The notes: generated from the sequence alone by a model not told the origin. 64,000 bases of DNA from Pseudomonas sp. Os17 (GCF_001547895.1 NZ_AP014627.1:1491501-1555500); one strand, 5' to 3'. Positions 7,876 to 18,370 are shown, counted from the stretch's first letter. Numbers and translations: made by a program.

Positions 7876-9336
7876 TCAGAACAGGTGCAGCGCCGGGGCT
7901 TTTTCAGCCAGTGGCTGGTTCTTCGCCGTTTGCTCGCTCCAACCGCCGCCGAGGGCCTTGTACAGGTTGACCTCGCTGGTCAGCTGCGCCAGGCGATCGG
8001 TGATCAGGGCCTGCTGGGCACTGAACAGCGAGCGCTGGGCGTCGAGGAAGGTCAGGTTGCTGTCGACCCCGATGCGATAGCGGCGTTCGGCCAGACGGTA
8101 GTAGTCCTGGTTGGCGTTGACGAAATCACGCTGGGCCTGCAACTGCTGGTTGTAGGTCTGGCGCGCCGCCAGGCCATCGGAGACTTCCTGGAAGGCGGTC
8201 TGGATGGATTTTTCGTACTGGGCCACGGTGATGTCTTTCTGGATCTTCGAGTAATCCAGGCTGGCGCGCAGGCTGCCGGCGTTGAAGATCGGCAGATTGA
8301 TCTGCGGCTGGAACAGCCAGGTTCCCGAGCCGCCCTTGAACAGGCCCGAAAGGTCCGGGCTCAGGGTGCCGGCGTTGGCCGTCAGGCTGATGCTCGGGAA
8401 GAAGGCCGCCCGCGCCGCGCCGATATTGGCATTCGCCGCTTTCAGCTTGTACTCGGCTTCGAGGATGTCCGGACGCCGTTGCAGCAGCTCCGACGGTAGG
8501 CCGGCCGGCAGTTCGCTCAACAGATTGGCCGACAGCGGCTGGGCCGCCGGCAGGTTGCGCGGAATCGCCGTGCCCAGCAGCAGGGTCAGGCTGTTTTCAT
8601 CCTGAGCCACCTGGCGGGTGTAACGGGCCAGTTGAACCCGGGCGTTTTCCACCGAGGTCCGCGCCTGACTCAGGTCCAGAGCCGAGGCCACGCCTACTTC
8701 GTTGCTGCGCGAGGTCAGGCGGTAGCTTTCCTCGTAGGCACCGAGGGTTTCCTGGGTCAGCTTGAGCAGCTCCTTGTCGGCCTGCCAGGTCATGTAGGCA
8801 TTGGCCACGCTGGCCACCAGGCTGATCTGGGTGCTGCGCCGGGCCTCTTCGCTGGAGAAGTAGGTTTGCAGGGCTTGTTCGCTCAGGCTGCGAACCCGGC
8901 CGAACAGGTCCAGCTCATAGGCGCTGATCCCCACCGTGGCGGAGTACTGGCTGCTGATGCCGGCTTCGCCGGTCTGCGACATGCGTGCCGGCGTGCGCTG
9001 GCGGCTGCCGCTGGCGTTGGCCGAAACCGCGGGGAACAGGTCGGCGCGCTGGATCTGGTACTGCGCGGCATAGGCGTCGATGTTCAGCGCCGCGACCTTG
9101 AGGTCGCGGTTGTTTTCCAGAGCGGTCTGGATCAGCTGCTGCAGCGCCGGGTCGTGGAAGAATTGCCGCCAGCCCTGTTCGGCGGCCGCCACGTTGGCGG
9201 CCTCCTTGGGCGAATAGGCGGGGCCTTGGGGGAATTGCGCCGCCACCGGCGCTTCCGGGCGCTGATAGTCTGGTATCAGCGAGCAACCACTTAGCGCGAT
9301 GGCGGTGATTGCCAGGGAGAGTAGCGACTTGCTCAT
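7876..9336 (-). CDS. emhC: RND efflux outer-membrane channel lipoprotein (OprM/TtgC/EmhC type)
   Basis: 486 residues with a lipoprotein signal: lipobox LSGC with acylated Cys18, followed by [12 protein letters not shown], the standard OprM N-terminus. It is the trimeric TolC-like duct of a tripartite multidrug pump. Two outer-membrane efflux repeats are visible (for example [17 protein letters not shown] region and the later [36 protein letters not shown]). It overlaps the RND gene by 4 bp (ATGA), showing translational coupling. The symbol follows the P. fluorescens Emh system; ttgC or oprM would be equally fair by homology. Confidence 0.94.
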   Translation of the reverse strand: MSKSLLSLAITAIALSGCSLIPDYQRPEAPVAAQFPQGPAYSPKEAANVAAAEQGWRQFFHDPALQQLIQTALENNRDLKVAALNIDAYAAQYQIQRADLFPAVSANASGSRQRTPARMSQTGEAGISSQYSATVGISAYELDLFGRVRSLSEQALQTYFSSEEARRSTQISLVASVANAYMTWQADKELLKLTQETLGAYEESYRLTSRSNEVGVASALDLSQARTSVENARVQLARYTRQVAQDENSLTLLLGTAIPRNLPAAQPLSANLLSELPAGLPSELLQRRPDILEAEYKLKAANANIGAARAAFFPSISLTANAGTLSPDLSGLFKGGSGTWLFQPQINLPIFNAGSLRASLDYSKIQKDITVAQYEKSIQTAFQEVSDGLAARQTYNQQLQAQRDFVNANQDYYRLAERRYRIGVDSNLTFLDAQRSLFSAQQALITDRLAQLTSEVNLYKALGGGWSEQTAKNQPLAEKAPALHLF

Positions 9337-12300
9337 TGGCCAGCCTCGTTAGCAGTTGCAGTGGTTTCTGATAGATCCGCTTTCCTGCGGCCCATGGACG
9401 ATACGGTGACGAAGAACAGCGGTACCCAGAAGATCGCCAGGATCGTCGCGGTGAGCATACCGCCGATCACCCCGGTGCCGATCGCATGCTGGCTGCCGGA
9501 GCCGGCGCCGGTGGAGACGGCCAGGGGCACGACCCCGAGGACGAAGGCCAGGGAGGTCATGATGATCGGCCGCAGACGCATGCGGCAGGCTTCCACCGCG
9601 GCATCCACCAGGGAGCGGCCCTGCTCGTGCAGTTCCTTGGCGAACTCGACGATCAGGATGGCGTTTTTCGCCGCCAGGCCGATGGTCACCAACAGCCCCA
9701 CCTGGAAGTACACGTCGTTGGACAGGCCGCGCAGGCTGGTAGCCATCAGCGCACCGATGATCCCCAGCGGCACCACCAGCATGACCGCGATCGGAATCGA
9801 CCAGCTTTCATACAGGGCTGCCAGACACAGGAACACCATCAGCAGGGACAAGGCGTACAGCGCAGGTGCCTGGGAGCCCGACAGACGTTCCTCGTAGGAC
9901 AGGCCGGTCCAGGAGATGCCCACACCCGGCGGCAGCTTGGCGGCAATGGCTTCGACTTCGTCCATGGCCTCACCGGTACTGTAGCCAGGGGCTGGGGCGC
10001 CGAGGACTTCCATGGCTTCCACGCCGTTGTAACGGGCCAGTTTCGGTGAACCGTAGATCCACTCGCCCTTGGCGAAGGAGGAGAACGGCACCATGGTCCC
10101 GGCGCTGTTGCGTACGTACCACTTCTTCAGGTCTTCGGGGCTCATGCGCGCACCGGCCTGACCCTGGATGTACACCTTCTTCACCCGACCACGGTCGATG
10201 AAGTCGTTGACGTAGCTACTGCCCAGGGCAATCGACAAGGTGTTGTTGATGTCGGTGAGGGTCACGCCCAGGGCACTGGCGCGCTCGTCATCGATGCTCA
10301 ACTGGTACTGCGGTTCATCGTTCAGGCCGTTCGGACGCACCTGGGACAGTACCTTGCTCTGGGCTGCCATGCCGAGGAACTGGTTGCGTGCCGCCATCAG
10401 TTTCTCGTGGCCGATACCGGCGCGGTCCTGGAGGAACACGTCGAAACCGGTGGCGTTACCCAATTCCAGTACCGCCGGAGGGGCGAAGGCGAACACCATC
10501 GCGTCGCGGAAGCTGAAGAAGTGCCGCTGGGCACGGGCCGCCAGGTTGAACACGCTGTTTTCCGCGGAGCGCTCGCCCCACGGCTTGAGCATGATGAAGG
10601 CCATGCCCGAGCTCTGGCCGCGACCGGCGAAGTTGAAGCCGTTCACGGTGAACACCGATGCCACGGTGTCCTTTTCCTTGTCCAGCAGGTAGGCGCGCAT
10701 TTCATCGACCACCACCTGGGTCCGCTCGGCGCTGGAGCCGGCCGGGGTCTGCACCTGGGCGAACAGTACGCCCTGGTCTTCTTCCGGCAGGAACGCGGTC
10801 GGGATACGGGTGAACAGCCAGATCATGCCCAGGACGATCAGCACATAGGCCAGCAGGTACGGAACCTTGTTGCGCAGGATGTTGCCAACGCCACGCTCGT
10901 AGCTTTTTACGCTGCGGTCGAAGGTGCGGTTGAACCAGCCGAAGAAGCCGCGCTTCTCGTGATTCTGCCCCGCAACCACAGGCTTGAGCATGGTGGCGCA
11001 CAGGGCCGGGGTGAAGATCAGGGCCACCAGTACCGACAGGGCCATAGCCGACACCACGGTGATCGAGAACTGTTTGTAGATCACGCCCGTGGAGCCGCTG
11101 AAGAAGGCCATTGGCAGCAGTACCGCGGACAGCACCAGGGCGATACCCACCAGGGCTCCCTGGATCTGGCCCATGGATTTCTTCGTTGCCTCTTTGGGTG
11201 ACAGGCCTTCCTCGTGCATCACCCGTTCGACGTTTTCCACCACGACGATGGCGTCGTCCACCAGCAAGCCGATGGCCAGCACCATGCCGAACATGGTCAG
11301 GGTGTTGATGCTGAAACCGGCCGCCGCGAGGATACCGAAGGTCCCCAGCAGTACCACCGGCACCGTCATGGTGGTGATCACCGTGGCGCGGAAGTTCTGC
11401 AGGAACAGGAACATCACCAGGAACACCAGGACGATCGCTTCCACCAGGGTTTCAACCACGCCCTTGATGGATTCGGTGACCACTGGCGTGGTGTCGTAGG
11501 GGAATACCACCTTCATGCCTTGCGGGAAGAAGGGTTCCAGGTCGCTGATGGTCTTGCGCAGCGCCTTGGCGGTGTCCAGGGCGTTGGCGCCGTTGGCCAG
11601 TTTCACCGCCAGACCGGAAGCCGGCTTGCCGTTGAACTGGGCGCTGACGGCGTAGTTCTCGCCGCCCAGGGCCACGTCCGCGACATCACCCAGACGCACT
11701 TGCGAGCCGTCCTTGTTGACCTTCAGCAGGATCGCCTTGAACTGCTCGGCAGTCTGCAGACGGGTCTTGCCGATGATGGTGGCGTTCAGTTGCTGGCCGG
11801 GCAGGGCGGGCAGGCCGCCGATCTGGCCGGACGACACCTGGACGTTCTGCGCGGCAACCGCAGTCTTCACGTCCACCGGGGTCAGGTTGAAGTTGTTCAG
11901 CTTGGCCGGGTCGAGCCAGATCCGCATGGCGTACTGGGCACCGAACACCTGGAAGTCACCGACGCCCGCGGTCCGCGAGATCGGGTCCTGCATGTTCGAC
12001 ACGATGTAGTTCGACAGGTCGTCCTTGGACATGCTGCCGTCCTCGGACACCACGCCGATCACCAGCAGGAAGTTCTTCACTGCCTTGGTCACGCGGATAC
12101 CCTGTTGCTGCACTTCTTGCGGCAGCAGCGGGGTGGCCAGGTTGAGCTTGTTCTGTACCTGTACCTGCGCGGTGTCCGAGTTGGTGCCCTGCTCGAAGGT
12201 CGCGGTGATGGTCATGCTGCCGTCGGAGTTACTTTCCGAGGACACGTAACGCAGGTTGTCGATACCGTTGAGCTGCTGCTCGATCACCTGGACCACGGTG

Positions 12301-12476
12301 TCCTGCACGGTCTGTGCAGAGGCGCCCGGGTAGGTCACGGAGATGGCGATCGCCGGCGGGGCGATGCTCGGGTACTGGTTGATCGGCAATTTGAGGATCG
12401 ATAGAGCCCCGACCAACATGATCACCAGGGCAATTACCCAGGCGAAGATCGGACGGTCGATAAAAAATTTCGACAT
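9333..12476 (-). CDS. emhB: RND efflux inner-membrane transporter (MexB/TtgB/EmhB type)
   Basis: 1047 residues, the usual length for hydrophobe/amphiphile efflux RND pumps. It begins [23 protein letters not shown] like MexB/TtgB. Twelve membrane segments are expected; the proton-relay aspartates are visible in [18 protein letters not shown] in the fourth segment. The two large periplasmic loops are complete. It exports antibiotics, solvents or aromatics using the proton gradient, together with emhA and emhC on either side. Only 3 bp separate it from the upstream emhA stop. Confidence 0.96.
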   Translation of the reverse strand: MSKFFIDRPIFAWVIALVIMLVGALSILKLPINQYPSIAPPAIAISVTYPGASAQTVQDTVVQVIEQQLNGIDNLRYVSSESNSDGSMTITATFEQGTNSDTAQVQVQNKLNLATPLLPQEVQQQGIRVTKAVKNFLLVIGVVSEDGSMSKDDLSNYIVSNMQDPISRTAGVGDFQVFGAQYAMRIWLDPAKLNNFNLTPVDVKTAVAAQNVQVSSGQIGGLPALPGQQLNATIIGKTRLQTAEQFKAILLKVNKDGSQVRLGDVADVALGGENYAVSAQFNGKPASGLAVKLANGANALDTAKALRKTISDLEPFFPQGMKVVFPYDTTPVVTESIKGVVETLVEAIVLVFLVMFLFLQNFRATVITTMTVPVVLLGTFGILAAAGFSINTLTMFGMVLAIGLLVDDAIVVVENVERVMHEEGLSPKEATKKSMGQIQGALVGIALVLSAVLLPMAFFSGSTGVIYKQFSITVVSAMALSVLVALIFTPALCATMLKPVVAGQNHEKRGFFGWFNRTFDRSVKSYERGVGNILRNKVPYLLAYVLIVLGMIWLFTRIPTAFLPEEDQGVLFAQVQTPAGSSAERTQVVVDEMRAYLLDKEKDTVASVFTVNGFNFAGRGQSSGMAFIMLKPWGERSAENSVFNLAARAQRHFFSFRDAMVFAFAPPAVLELGNATGFDVFLQDRAGIGHEKLMAARNQFLGMAAQSKVLSQVRPNGLNDEPQYQLSIDDERASALGVTLTDINNTLSIALGSSYVNDFIDRGRVKKVYIQGQAGARMSPEDLKKWYVRNSAGTMVPFSSFAKGEWIYGSPKLARYNGVEAMEVLGAPAPGYSTGEAMDEVEAIAAKLPPGVGISWTGLSYEERLSGSQAPALYALSLLMVFLCLAALYESWSIPIAVMLVVPLGIIGALMATSLRGLSNDVYFQVGLLVTIGLAAKNAILIVEFAKELHEQGRSLVDAAVEACRMRLRPIIMTSLAFVLGVVPLAVSTGAGSGSQHAIGTGVIGGMLTATILAIFWVPLFFVTVSSMGRRKADLSETTATANEAGQ

Positions 12477-12479
12477 GGT

Positions 12480-13637
12480 TTACTCCCCTTTGCCGCCTGC
12501 AGCTTTGTCAGTTGCCTGTGCAGGGGCCGGGTTTTTCGCGGCTACGTTGGTGGCTTCGCTGGCCTTGACCTCAATGCCCGGCTTGACGAATTGCAGGCCT
12601 TCGGTGATCAGCCGGTCGCCGGCCTTCAGGCCGTCTTCCACCAGCCACTGGCTGCCGACGGTGCGGCTGGCCTTGAGTTGGCGCAGCTCGACCTTGTTGT
12701 CCGGGCCAACCACCAGGGCGGTCGGGGTGCCTTTGAGGTCGCGGGTCACGCCTTGTTGTGGGGCCAGGATCGCCGCACTGTTGACCCCGGCTTGCAGCTG
12801 GGCGTGAACGAACATGCCTGGCAGCAGGGTGTGCTGAGGGTTGGGGAACACGGCGCGCAGGGTCACCGAGCCGGTGGTTTCGTCCACCGAGACTTCGGAA
12901 AACTCCAGTTTGCCGTCGAGCTTGTACTGGCTGCCGTCTTCCAGGGTCAGTTTGACCTTGGCGGCGTTGTCGCCGACTTTCTGCAGGCGCCCGCTTTCCA
13001 GCTCACGGCGCAGTTCCAGCAGTTCCACCGAGGACTGGGTGACGTCGACGTAGATCGGGTCCAGTTGCTGGATCACGGCCATGGCATCGGCCTGGCCATT
13101 GCTCACCAGGGCGCCTTCGGTCACCGAGGAGCGGCCGATGCGACCGGTCAGCGGTGCCAGCACCTTGGTGAACCGCAGGTTGATCTGAGCGCTTTGCAGG
13201 GCGGCTTCCGATTGCAGGCGGTTGGCCACGGCGGTGTCGTATTCCTGGCGGCTCACGGCCTGCTCGTTGACCAATTGCTTGTAGCGATCGGAAATCGACT
13301 TGGTCGATTGCAGATTGGCCTCGGCACTCTTCAGCGTTGCTTCATAGACCGATGGATCGATCTGATAAAGCTGCTGACCTTCCTTGACCTCCCCGCCTTC
13401 TTTGAACAGGCGCTTAAGAATGATCCCATTTACCTGCGGACGAACTTCGGCGATACGGAACGCAGTGGTCCGCCCCGGTAGTTCAGAGGTCAGGGTAAAG
13501 GCTTGTGGTTGCAGGGTGACGACGCCGACCTGAGGAGCTTGAGGGGCTGGTGCCGCCTCTTCCTTTTTACATCCGCTGAGCAGCGATGCCAGGGCGACGG
13601 CAGTGACCAGAGCGGTAACAGCTGGCTTGAGTTGCAT
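12480..13637 (-). CDS. emhA: RND efflux periplasmic adaptor lipoprotein (MexA/TtgA/EmhA type)
   Basis: 385 residues from the ATG at 13637 (12 codons inside a longer open frame). This start has a GAGG site and gives a correct lipoprotein signal with LLSGC, Cys23 acylated. The membrane-fusion-protein pattern follows: barrel-sandwich strand PQVNGIILKRLFKEGGEVKEGQQLYQIDP, coiled-coil hairpin, then LTGRIGRSSVTEGALV. It links the RND pump to the outer-membrane duct. First gene of the emhABC operon, transcribed away from the TetR gene from a shared 265-bp region. Confidence 0.95.
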   Translation of the reverse strand: MQLKPAVTALVTAVALASLLSGCKKEEAAPAPQAPQVGVVTLQPQAFTLTSELPGRTTAFRIAEVRPQVNGIILKRLFKEGGEVKEGQQLYQIDPSVYEATLKSAEANLQSTKSISDRYKQLVNEQAVSRQEYDTAVANRLQSEAALQSAQINLRFTKVLAPLTGRIGRSSVTEGALVSNGQADAMAVIQQLDPIYVDVTQSSVELLELRRELESGRLQKVGDNAAKVKLTLEDGSQYKLDGKLEFSEVSVDETTGSVTLRAVFPNPQHTLLPGMFVHAQLQAGVNSAAILAPQQGVTRDLKGTPTALVVGPDNKVELRQLKASRTVGSQWLVEDGLKAGDRLITEGLQFVKPGIEVKASEATNVAAKNPAPAQATDKAAGGKGE

Positions 13638-13730
13638 GAAGATCCTCGGGTCAGGCACGCAAGATGCGCACAAGAAAAGTGGAAGGTTAAAAAGAGTTGG
13701 CTGAGTGGATTAGTAGCTTGCTAAGGAATA

Positions 13731-13758
13731 TACTTACGTTCACGGCTGTTTGTAAATA
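13731..13758. promoter_or_regulatory. TtgR/EmhR operator in the emhA-emhR divergent region
   Basis: TTACGTTCACGGCTGTTTGTAA is an imperfect dyad within this stretch. Read on the minus strand (TATTTACAAACAGCCGTGAA...), together with the neighbouring TATATTCCTTAGCAAGC, it closely follows the operator-promoter of the P. putida ttgABC/ttgR region as I remember it. Binding by the adjacent TetR protein would block both divergent promoters. Match is from memory, not an alignment. Confidence 0.75.
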
Positions 13759-13902
13759 CCCTGGCGGCGTACCCATTCGGTTACACAAGCCCCTGTAGGT
13801 GTTGAATTGTAGGCTGGGCAAACGGCACCCGAGATGCCGTTTCATATTTATTCAGAAGGTCTTCACGCATCGCTGAAAGATCCTGATCGAGGTTTTACTG
13901 CC

Positions 13903-14553
13903 ATGGTCCGTCGTACCAAAGAGGAAGCTCAAGAAACTCGCAGCCAGATACTCGAGGCCGCCGAAAAGGCCTTTTACGAGCGTGGCGTGGCGCGTACCAC
14001 CCTGGCCGATATCGCGGCGCTGGCGGGGGTGACGCGGGGTGCCATTTATTGGCATTTCAGTAATAAGGCCGATCTGGTCCAGGCCATGCTCGACAGCCTG
14101 CGTGAACCTTTGGATGAGATGGCTGCCGCCAGTGAGAATGTAGATGAAATGGATCCGTTGGGCTGGATGCGCAAGTTGTTGATTCATTTGTTTCATCAAG
14201 TTGCCCTGGACCCGAAAACCCGACGCATTAATGAAATTCTGTTTCATAAGTGCGAATTCACCGATGAAATGTGCGATCTGCGGCGTCAACGTCGCACCGC
14301 CAGCCTGGAGTGCAACGTGCGCATCGAGCTGGCGCTGACCAATGCAGTGAATCGCGGGCAATTGCCCGAGAATCTTGATACGCAGCGGGCGGCTATCAGC
14401 ATGCGCGCCTTCATCGATGGCATCCTTTACCAATGGCTGCTGGCCCCTGAGAGCTTCGCCCTGCACACCGAGGCAGAGCGCTGGATCGACATCGGGCTGG
14501 ATATGTTGCGCTTGAGCCCGAACTTGCGTCATCAAGACAACATGCGTAATTGA
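13903..14553 (+). CDS. emhR: TetR-family repressor of the RND pump (TtgR/EmhR type)
   Basis: 216 residues from ATG 13903, where the protein begins [16 protein letters not shown] as TtgR, MexR-type AcrR and EmhR do; an upstream in-frame start at 13834 lacks support. The TetR helix-turn-helix lies at about residues 28-55 ([27 protein letters not shown]). The ligand-binding half keeps the family string [18 protein letters not shown]. Expected to repress emhABC and itself, and to release DNA on binding antibiotics, solvents or plant phenolics, as known for TtgR. Divergent from emhA with the operator between. Confidence 0.94.
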   Translation: MVRRTKEEAQETRSQILEAAEKAFYERGVARTTLADIAALAGVTRGAIYWHFSNKADLVQAMLDSLREPLDEMAAASENVDEMDPLGWMRKLLIHLFHQVALDPKTRRINEILFHKCEFTDEMCDLRRQRRTASLECNVRIELALTNAVNRGQLPENLDTQRAAISMRAFIDGILYQWLLAPESFALHTEAERWIDIGLDMLRLSPNLRHQDNMRN

Positions 14554-14695
14554 ATCCAGTTGTGTCAAGATTTACCGCGACGGATATCCATTCCCGCGCT
14601 CGCCATCGCGATGGGGTGCTTTTATATACGGGCTGGCCGCATCTTGATAGATAGCGAGCTACGTATTTTGTAGGGATTTTGTTGCGGGTGTGTGA

Positions 14696-15580
14696 ATGAG
14701 TGTGAACCCTTCACCGTTCAAAGGCGCAGAGCAGCCGATCAAGGGGATTGCCCTGATCTGCCTGGCGGTTCTGCTCTTTGCCAGCCATGACACGTTGTCC
14801 AAGTACCTCTCGGCTTTTTATCCCATTGTCATGGTGGTCTGGGCCCGCTACGTGGTTCACACCCTGCTGATGCTGGTGGTGTTCGTTCCCCGCAGCGGTT
14901 TTTCCGCGGTCGTGCGTACCAAACGTCCTGGCCTGCAACTGCTGCGGGCCTTGTGCCTGATCGGCACCAGCCTGTTGTTCACCACCGGCCTGCGTTATAT
15001 CCCTCTGGCGGAAGCCACGGCGGTCAACTTCCTGGCACCCTTGCTGGTCACTGCGCTGTCGGTGCCGTTCCTGGGCGAACGGGTCAGTCGGGCGCAATGG
15101 CTGGCGGTGCTCGCCGGGTTCGTCGGGGTGCTGATCGTGGTGCGGCCCGGGGGGGCGTTGTTCACCCCGGCGATCCTGCTGCCCCTGGGGTCGGCGCTGT
15201 GTTTCGGCTTCTATCAGTTGCTGACTCGCAAGCTCAGCGGTATCGACAGCCCGACCACCAGCAACTTTCTCACCGGGATTCTCAACAGCCTGATCATGAG
15301 TGCGCTGCTGTCGTTTTTCTGGAGCACGCCGTCATTTGTCCATGGTCTGTTCATGATCGGCCTGGGCACCTGCGGCATGCTCGGCCACATGCTGCTGACC
15401 CAGGCGTTCCGCCATGCCGCACCGGCGATGCTGGCGCCGTTCAGTTACGGGCAGATTCTGTTCGCCGGTCTGTACGGCTACCTGATCTTCGGGCATACCC
15501 CGGACCGCTACGGCCTGATCGGCATCACGGTGATCTGCCTCAGTGGCCTCGCGGTGGCCTGGACGCAACGCAGGCGCTGA
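14696..15580 (+). CDS. DMT-superfamily (EamA) permease
   Basis: 294 residues with about ten hydrophobic segments and the two-fold EamA repeat; starts MSVNPSPFKGAEQPIKGIALICLAVLLFASHD. Motifs RYIPLAEATAVNFLAPLLVTALSVPFLGE and APFSYGQILFAGLYGYLIFG match the repeats of drug/metabolite exporters of the RhaT/RarD kind. An inner-membrane exporter or importer of an unknown metabolite. Single gene, followed by a terminator. Confidence 0.9.
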   Translation: MSVNPSPFKGAEQPIKGIALICLAVLLFASHDTLSKYLSAFYPIVMVVWARYVVHTLLMLVVFVPRSGFSAVVRTKRPGLQLLRALCLIGTSLLFTTGLRYIPLAEATAVNFLAPLLVTALSVPFLGERVSRAQWLAVLAGFVGVLIVVRPGGALFTPAILLPLGSALCFGFYQLLTRKLSGIDSPTTSNFLTGILNSLIMSALLSFFWSTPSFVHGLFMIGLGTCGMLGHMLLTQAFRHAAPAMLAPFSYGQILFAGLYGYLIFGHTPDRYGLIGITVICLSGLAVAWTQRRR

Positions 15581-15593
15581 TCCCGGTGCCTAC

Positions 15594-15627
15594 AAAAAAG
15601 CCCCGGCTCGCGAGAGTCGGGGCTTTT
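15594..15627. terminator. bidirectional terminator between the EamA gene and xenB
   Basis: Inverted repeat AAAAGCCCCGGCTC / GAGTCGGGGCTTTT with loop GCGA (one G-T pair), flanked by A and T runs. Confidence 0.92.
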
Positions 15628-15645
15628 GGCTTTACCGGGGCCGGC

Positions 15646-16695
15646 TTACAGCGTCGGGTAGTCGATGTAGCCCACCGGACCTTTGCCGTAGAAGGTTTCC
15701 GGATGCGCCTCGTTCAACGGCGCGTCGGCCTTCAAGCGCGCGGGCAGATCCGGGTTGGCGATGAACGGCACACCGAAGGCCACGGCGTCAGCCTTGCCGG
15801 CAGCCAGCCAGGCGTTGGCGCTGTCCTTGGTGAAGCGCTCGTTGGCGATGTACGGGCCGCCGAAGGCTTCTTTCAGTTGCGGGCCCAGGCTGTCGGCGCC
15901 TTCTTTCTCGCGGGAGCAGATAAAGGCGATACCGCGTTTGCCCAGTTCGCGGGCAACGTAGGTGAAGGTTTCCGCCAGGTTGGCGTCGCCCATGTCATGG
16001 GAATCGGCGCGAGGCGCCAGGTGCACGCCCACCCGGCCAGCGCCCCAGATCTCGATGGCCGCGTCGGTGACTTCCAGCAGCAGGCGGGCACGGTTCTCCA
16101 GGGAGCCGCCGTACTGGTCGGTGCGCTGGTTGGTGCTGCTTTGCAGGAACTGATCCAGCAGGTAACCGTTGGCGCCGTGGATTTCCACGCCGTCGAAACC
16201 GGCGGCCTTGGCGTTTTCCGCGCCGACCCGGTAAGCCTCGACGATGTCGGCGATTTCAGCGGTTTCCAGGGCCCGCGGGGTCGGGTAGTCGGCCAGAGGA
16301 CGCACCAGGCTGACATGGCCCTTGGGTTGGATGGCGCTCGGGGCCACCGGGGTTTCGCCGTCCAGGTAGGACGGGTGGGAAATCCGCCCCACGTGCCACA
16401 GTTGCAGGAAGATCTTGCCGCCGGCGCCATGCACTGCCTTGGTCACGTTGGCCCAGCCACGCACCTGATCGTTGGACCAGATGCCGGGGGTATCCGGGTA
16501 GCCGACGCCCATTGGGGTGACCGAGGTGGCTTCGCTGAGGATCAGGCCCGCGGAAGCCCGCTGCACGTAGTACTCGGCCATCAGTGCGTTGGGCACGCGG
16601 CCGGCGTCGGCGCGGCAGCGGGTCAGCGGCGCCATGATGATGCGGTTGGACAGTTCGAGGTCGCCGATCTTGATCGGATCAAAGAGAGTGGTCAT
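15646..16695 (-). CDS. xenB: Old Yellow Enzyme-family alkene/xenobiotic reductase (XenB-like)
   Basis: 349 residues, a complete FMN TIM-barrel of the OYE family. Visible features: substrate-binding/phosphate motifs IIMAPLTRCRAD, the FMN/ligand region LQLWHVGRISHPSYLDG, and EIHGANGYLLDQFLQ. The protein reads very like xenobiotic reductase B of P. fluorescens I-C (nitroglycerin and TNT reduction), also called N-ethylmaleimide reductase. It reduces activated C=C or nitro groups with NAD(P)H in the cytosol. The MFS pump and ArsR regulator lie upstream on the same strand, suggesting a shared electrophile or drug response. Confidence 0.9.
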   Translation of the reverse strand: MTTLFDPIKIGDLELSNRIIMAPLTRCRADAGRVPNALMAEYYVQRASAGLILSEATSVTPMGVGYPDTPGIWSNDQVRGWANVTKAVHGAGGKIFLQLWHVGRISHPSYLDGETPVAPSAIQPKGHVSLVRPLADYPTPRALETAEIADIVEAYRVGAENAKAAGFDGVEIHGANGYLLDQFLQSSTNQRTDQYGGSLENRARLLLEVTDAAIEIWGAGRVGVHLAPRADSHDMGDANLAETFTYVARELGKRGIAFICSREKEGADSLGPQLKEAFGGPYIANERFTKDSANAWLAAGKADAVAFGVPFIANPDLPARLKADAPLNEAHPETFYGKGPVGYIDYPTL

Positions 16696-16728
16696 GGAAT
16701 GCAGCCTTCTATAGAGGAAAGAGACGGA

Positions 16729-17895
16729 TCAGTGGGTTGCAGGAGCCAGTTCGGCGTTGCCGCCCTGGCGAAAGGTAATCAGCGTCACCAGCAGGGCCAG
16801 AATCGCCAGCACCGCCGCCGCCAGCGGTACGCTGGTGAGGCCGAAACCGTGGGCGATGACGCTGCCGCCGACCCAGGCGCCCAGGGCGTTGCCGATGTTG
16901 AAGGCGCCGATGTTCAGGGTCGAAACCAGGTTCGGCGCGGCCTTGCCGAAGGTCACCACATTGACCTGCAAGGCCGGCACCGCGGCGAAGGAGGCGGTGG
17001 CCCAGAGGAACAGCGTGATTTCCGTGGGAATCAACGCCACGCTGGTCCAGGTCAGCACGGTGGAGACCACCGCCATGGCGGCGAACACGCCGATCAGGGT
17101 GGCGCCCAGGCGCTTGTCCGCCAGCTTGCCGCCGATGATGTTGCCCAGGGTCAGGCCCAGGCCGATCAGCAGCAGGGTCCAGGTCACGCCCCGGGGCGAG
17201 ACGCCGGTGACATCACCGAGCAGGGGGGCGACATAGGTGAAGAGGGTGAACATCGATGCGGCGAACAGCGCGGTCATGCTCAGGGACAGCCAGATTCCGG
17301 CACCCTTGAGGGCGGCCAGTTCCGAACGCATGTCGAGTTTTTCCTCATCGCGCTTGGCCGGCAAAAAGCGCAGCAGACCGATCAGGGCGACCACGCCGAT
17401 CACCGTCACCGCCCAGAAGGTCGAGCGCCAGCCGGCCGACTGGCCCAGGGCCGTGCCCAGCGGGACGCCAAGGACGTTGGCCAGGGTCAGGCCGGTGAAC
17501 ATCAGGGCCACGGCCGAGGCGCGCTTGTTGGCCGGCACCAGGCCGGCGGCCACCACTGAACCGATACCGAAGAAGGCACCGTGGCACAGCGCCGTGATCA
17601 CCCGGGCGAACATCAGCACGTTGTAATCACTGGCCAGTGCGCACAGCAGGTTGCCGACAATGAAGATCCCCATCAGCGCCACCAGGGCCGCCTTGCGTGG
17701 CAGGCGGGCGGTGGCCAGGGCCATGAACGGCGCACCGATGGCCACGCCCAGGGCGTAGCCGGTGACCAGCCAGCCTGCGCCGGGAATCGACACCCCGAGG
17801 TCCGCCGCCACATCGGGCAGCAAGCCCATGATGACGAACTCGGTGGTGCCGATGGCGAAGGCGCTCAAGGCCAGGATGATGAGTGAAAGGGGCAT
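16729..17895 (-). CDS. MFS efflux transporter (AraJ/YdhP-like, drug or sugar efflux)
   Basis: 388 residues, 12 predicted membrane segments. The start MPLSLIILALSAFAIGTTEFVIMGLLPDVAADLGVSIP is the hallmark of the DHA1 AraJ/SotB/YdhP group, including the motif FAIGTTEFVIMGLLP. Located between the ArsR regulator (20 bp upstream on the same strand) and xenB (33 bp downstream), so likely one operon arsR-MFS-xenB under the dyad at 18269-18342. Substrate unknown. Confidence 0.9.
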   Translation of the reverse strand: MPLSLIILALSAFAIGTTEFVIMGLLPDVAADLGVSIPGAGWLVTGYALGVAIGAPFMALATARLPRKAALVALMGIFIVGNLLCALASDYNVLMFARVITALCHGAFFGIGSVVAAGLVPANKRASAVALMFTGLTLANVLGVPLGTALGQSAGWRSTFWAVTVIGVVALIGLLRFLPAKRDEEKLDMRSELAALKGAGIWLSLSMTALFAASMFTLFTYVAPLLGDVTGVSPRGVTWTLLLIGLGLTLGNIIGGKLADKRLGATLIGVFAAMAVVSTVLTWTSVALIPTEITLFLWATASFAAVPALQVNVVTFGKAAPNLVSTLNIGAFNIGNALGAWVGGSVIAHGFGLTSVPLAAAVLAILALLVTLITFRQGGNAELAPATH

Positions 17896-17914
17896 TGTCG
17901 GGTCCTTGTCAGGT

Positions 17915-18217
17915 CTAGAGCTGTTGGCTCATTTGCGTGAGGAACTGCTGGATGACTTCCTCATTGCGTTTGAAAAAATGCCATTGGCCGACTTTTCGGC
18001 TACTGATCAGGCCGGCGCGCTGCAGGGTGGCGAGGTGGGCGGACACGGTCGACTGCGACAGGCCGCAGCGTTGATCGATCTGTCCGGCACAGACGCCGTG
18101 CTCATTGCTGTGAGCCTGATCGGGAAATTCGACTGTCGGGTCTTTCAGCCAGTGCAGGATTTCCCTGCGAACCGGATGTGCCAGGGCTTTTATTATTTCG
18201 TCGAGGTCGAGGGACAT
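17915..18217 (-). CDS. ArsR-family winged-helix transcriptional regulator
   Basis: 100 residues. Typical ArsR domain: ALAHPVRREILHWL, then the recognition helix region CGLSQSTVSAHLATLQRAGLISSRKVGQWHFFKRNEE. Two Cys are present (in HGVCAGQ and RCGLS), but the classic CxC metal motif is absent, so a metal is not the obvious signal; electrophile or redox sensing is possible. First gene of a likely arsR-MFS-xenB unit. The region in front of it holds a large inverted repeat that may be its operator. Confidence 0.9.
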   Translation of the reverse strand: MSLDLDEIIKALAHPVRREILHWLKDPTVEFPDQAHSNEHGVCAGQIDQRCGLSQSTVSAHLATLQRAGLISSRKVGQWHFFKRNEEVIQQFLTQMSQQL

Positions 18218-18268
18218 GGCGGTGCTCGTTTTCCGTAAAACGTTGTATCGCGATGAGGCGAAATTTAA

Positions 18269-18342
18269 ATCGTTATTTCGCGATATACCAATATGATTTT
18301 GATCTTAAATCATTGCTTATCGGTATATCGGGTTATAACGAT
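18269..18342. promoter_or_regulatory. large imperfect dyad between arsR and acpH, candidate ArsR operator
   Basis: Two 21-bp arms (18269-18289 and 18322-18342) match as inverted repeats at 18 of 21 positions, sharing ATCGTTAT outside and GATATACC inside, separated by 32 A+T-rich bases. The right arm also holds a smaller dyad ATATCG-N8-CGATAT (18325-18344), and a palindrome ATCGCGAT lies at 18247-18254. Repeated ATCG/CGAT elements in front of an ArsR gene suggest an autoregulatory operator, possibly also controlling acpH. Confidence 0.6.
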
Positions 18343-18370
18343 ATGTTGGGCGCGGTGCTAAGCTGCGCGA

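Noticed and set aside
14953..17559. An 868-residue open frame on the plus strand across the EamA gene end, xenB and MFS genes.
   Set aside because: Shadow frame in high-G+C DNA; its sequence is low in family character, rich in Gly/Arg/His, and lies over real genes on both strands.
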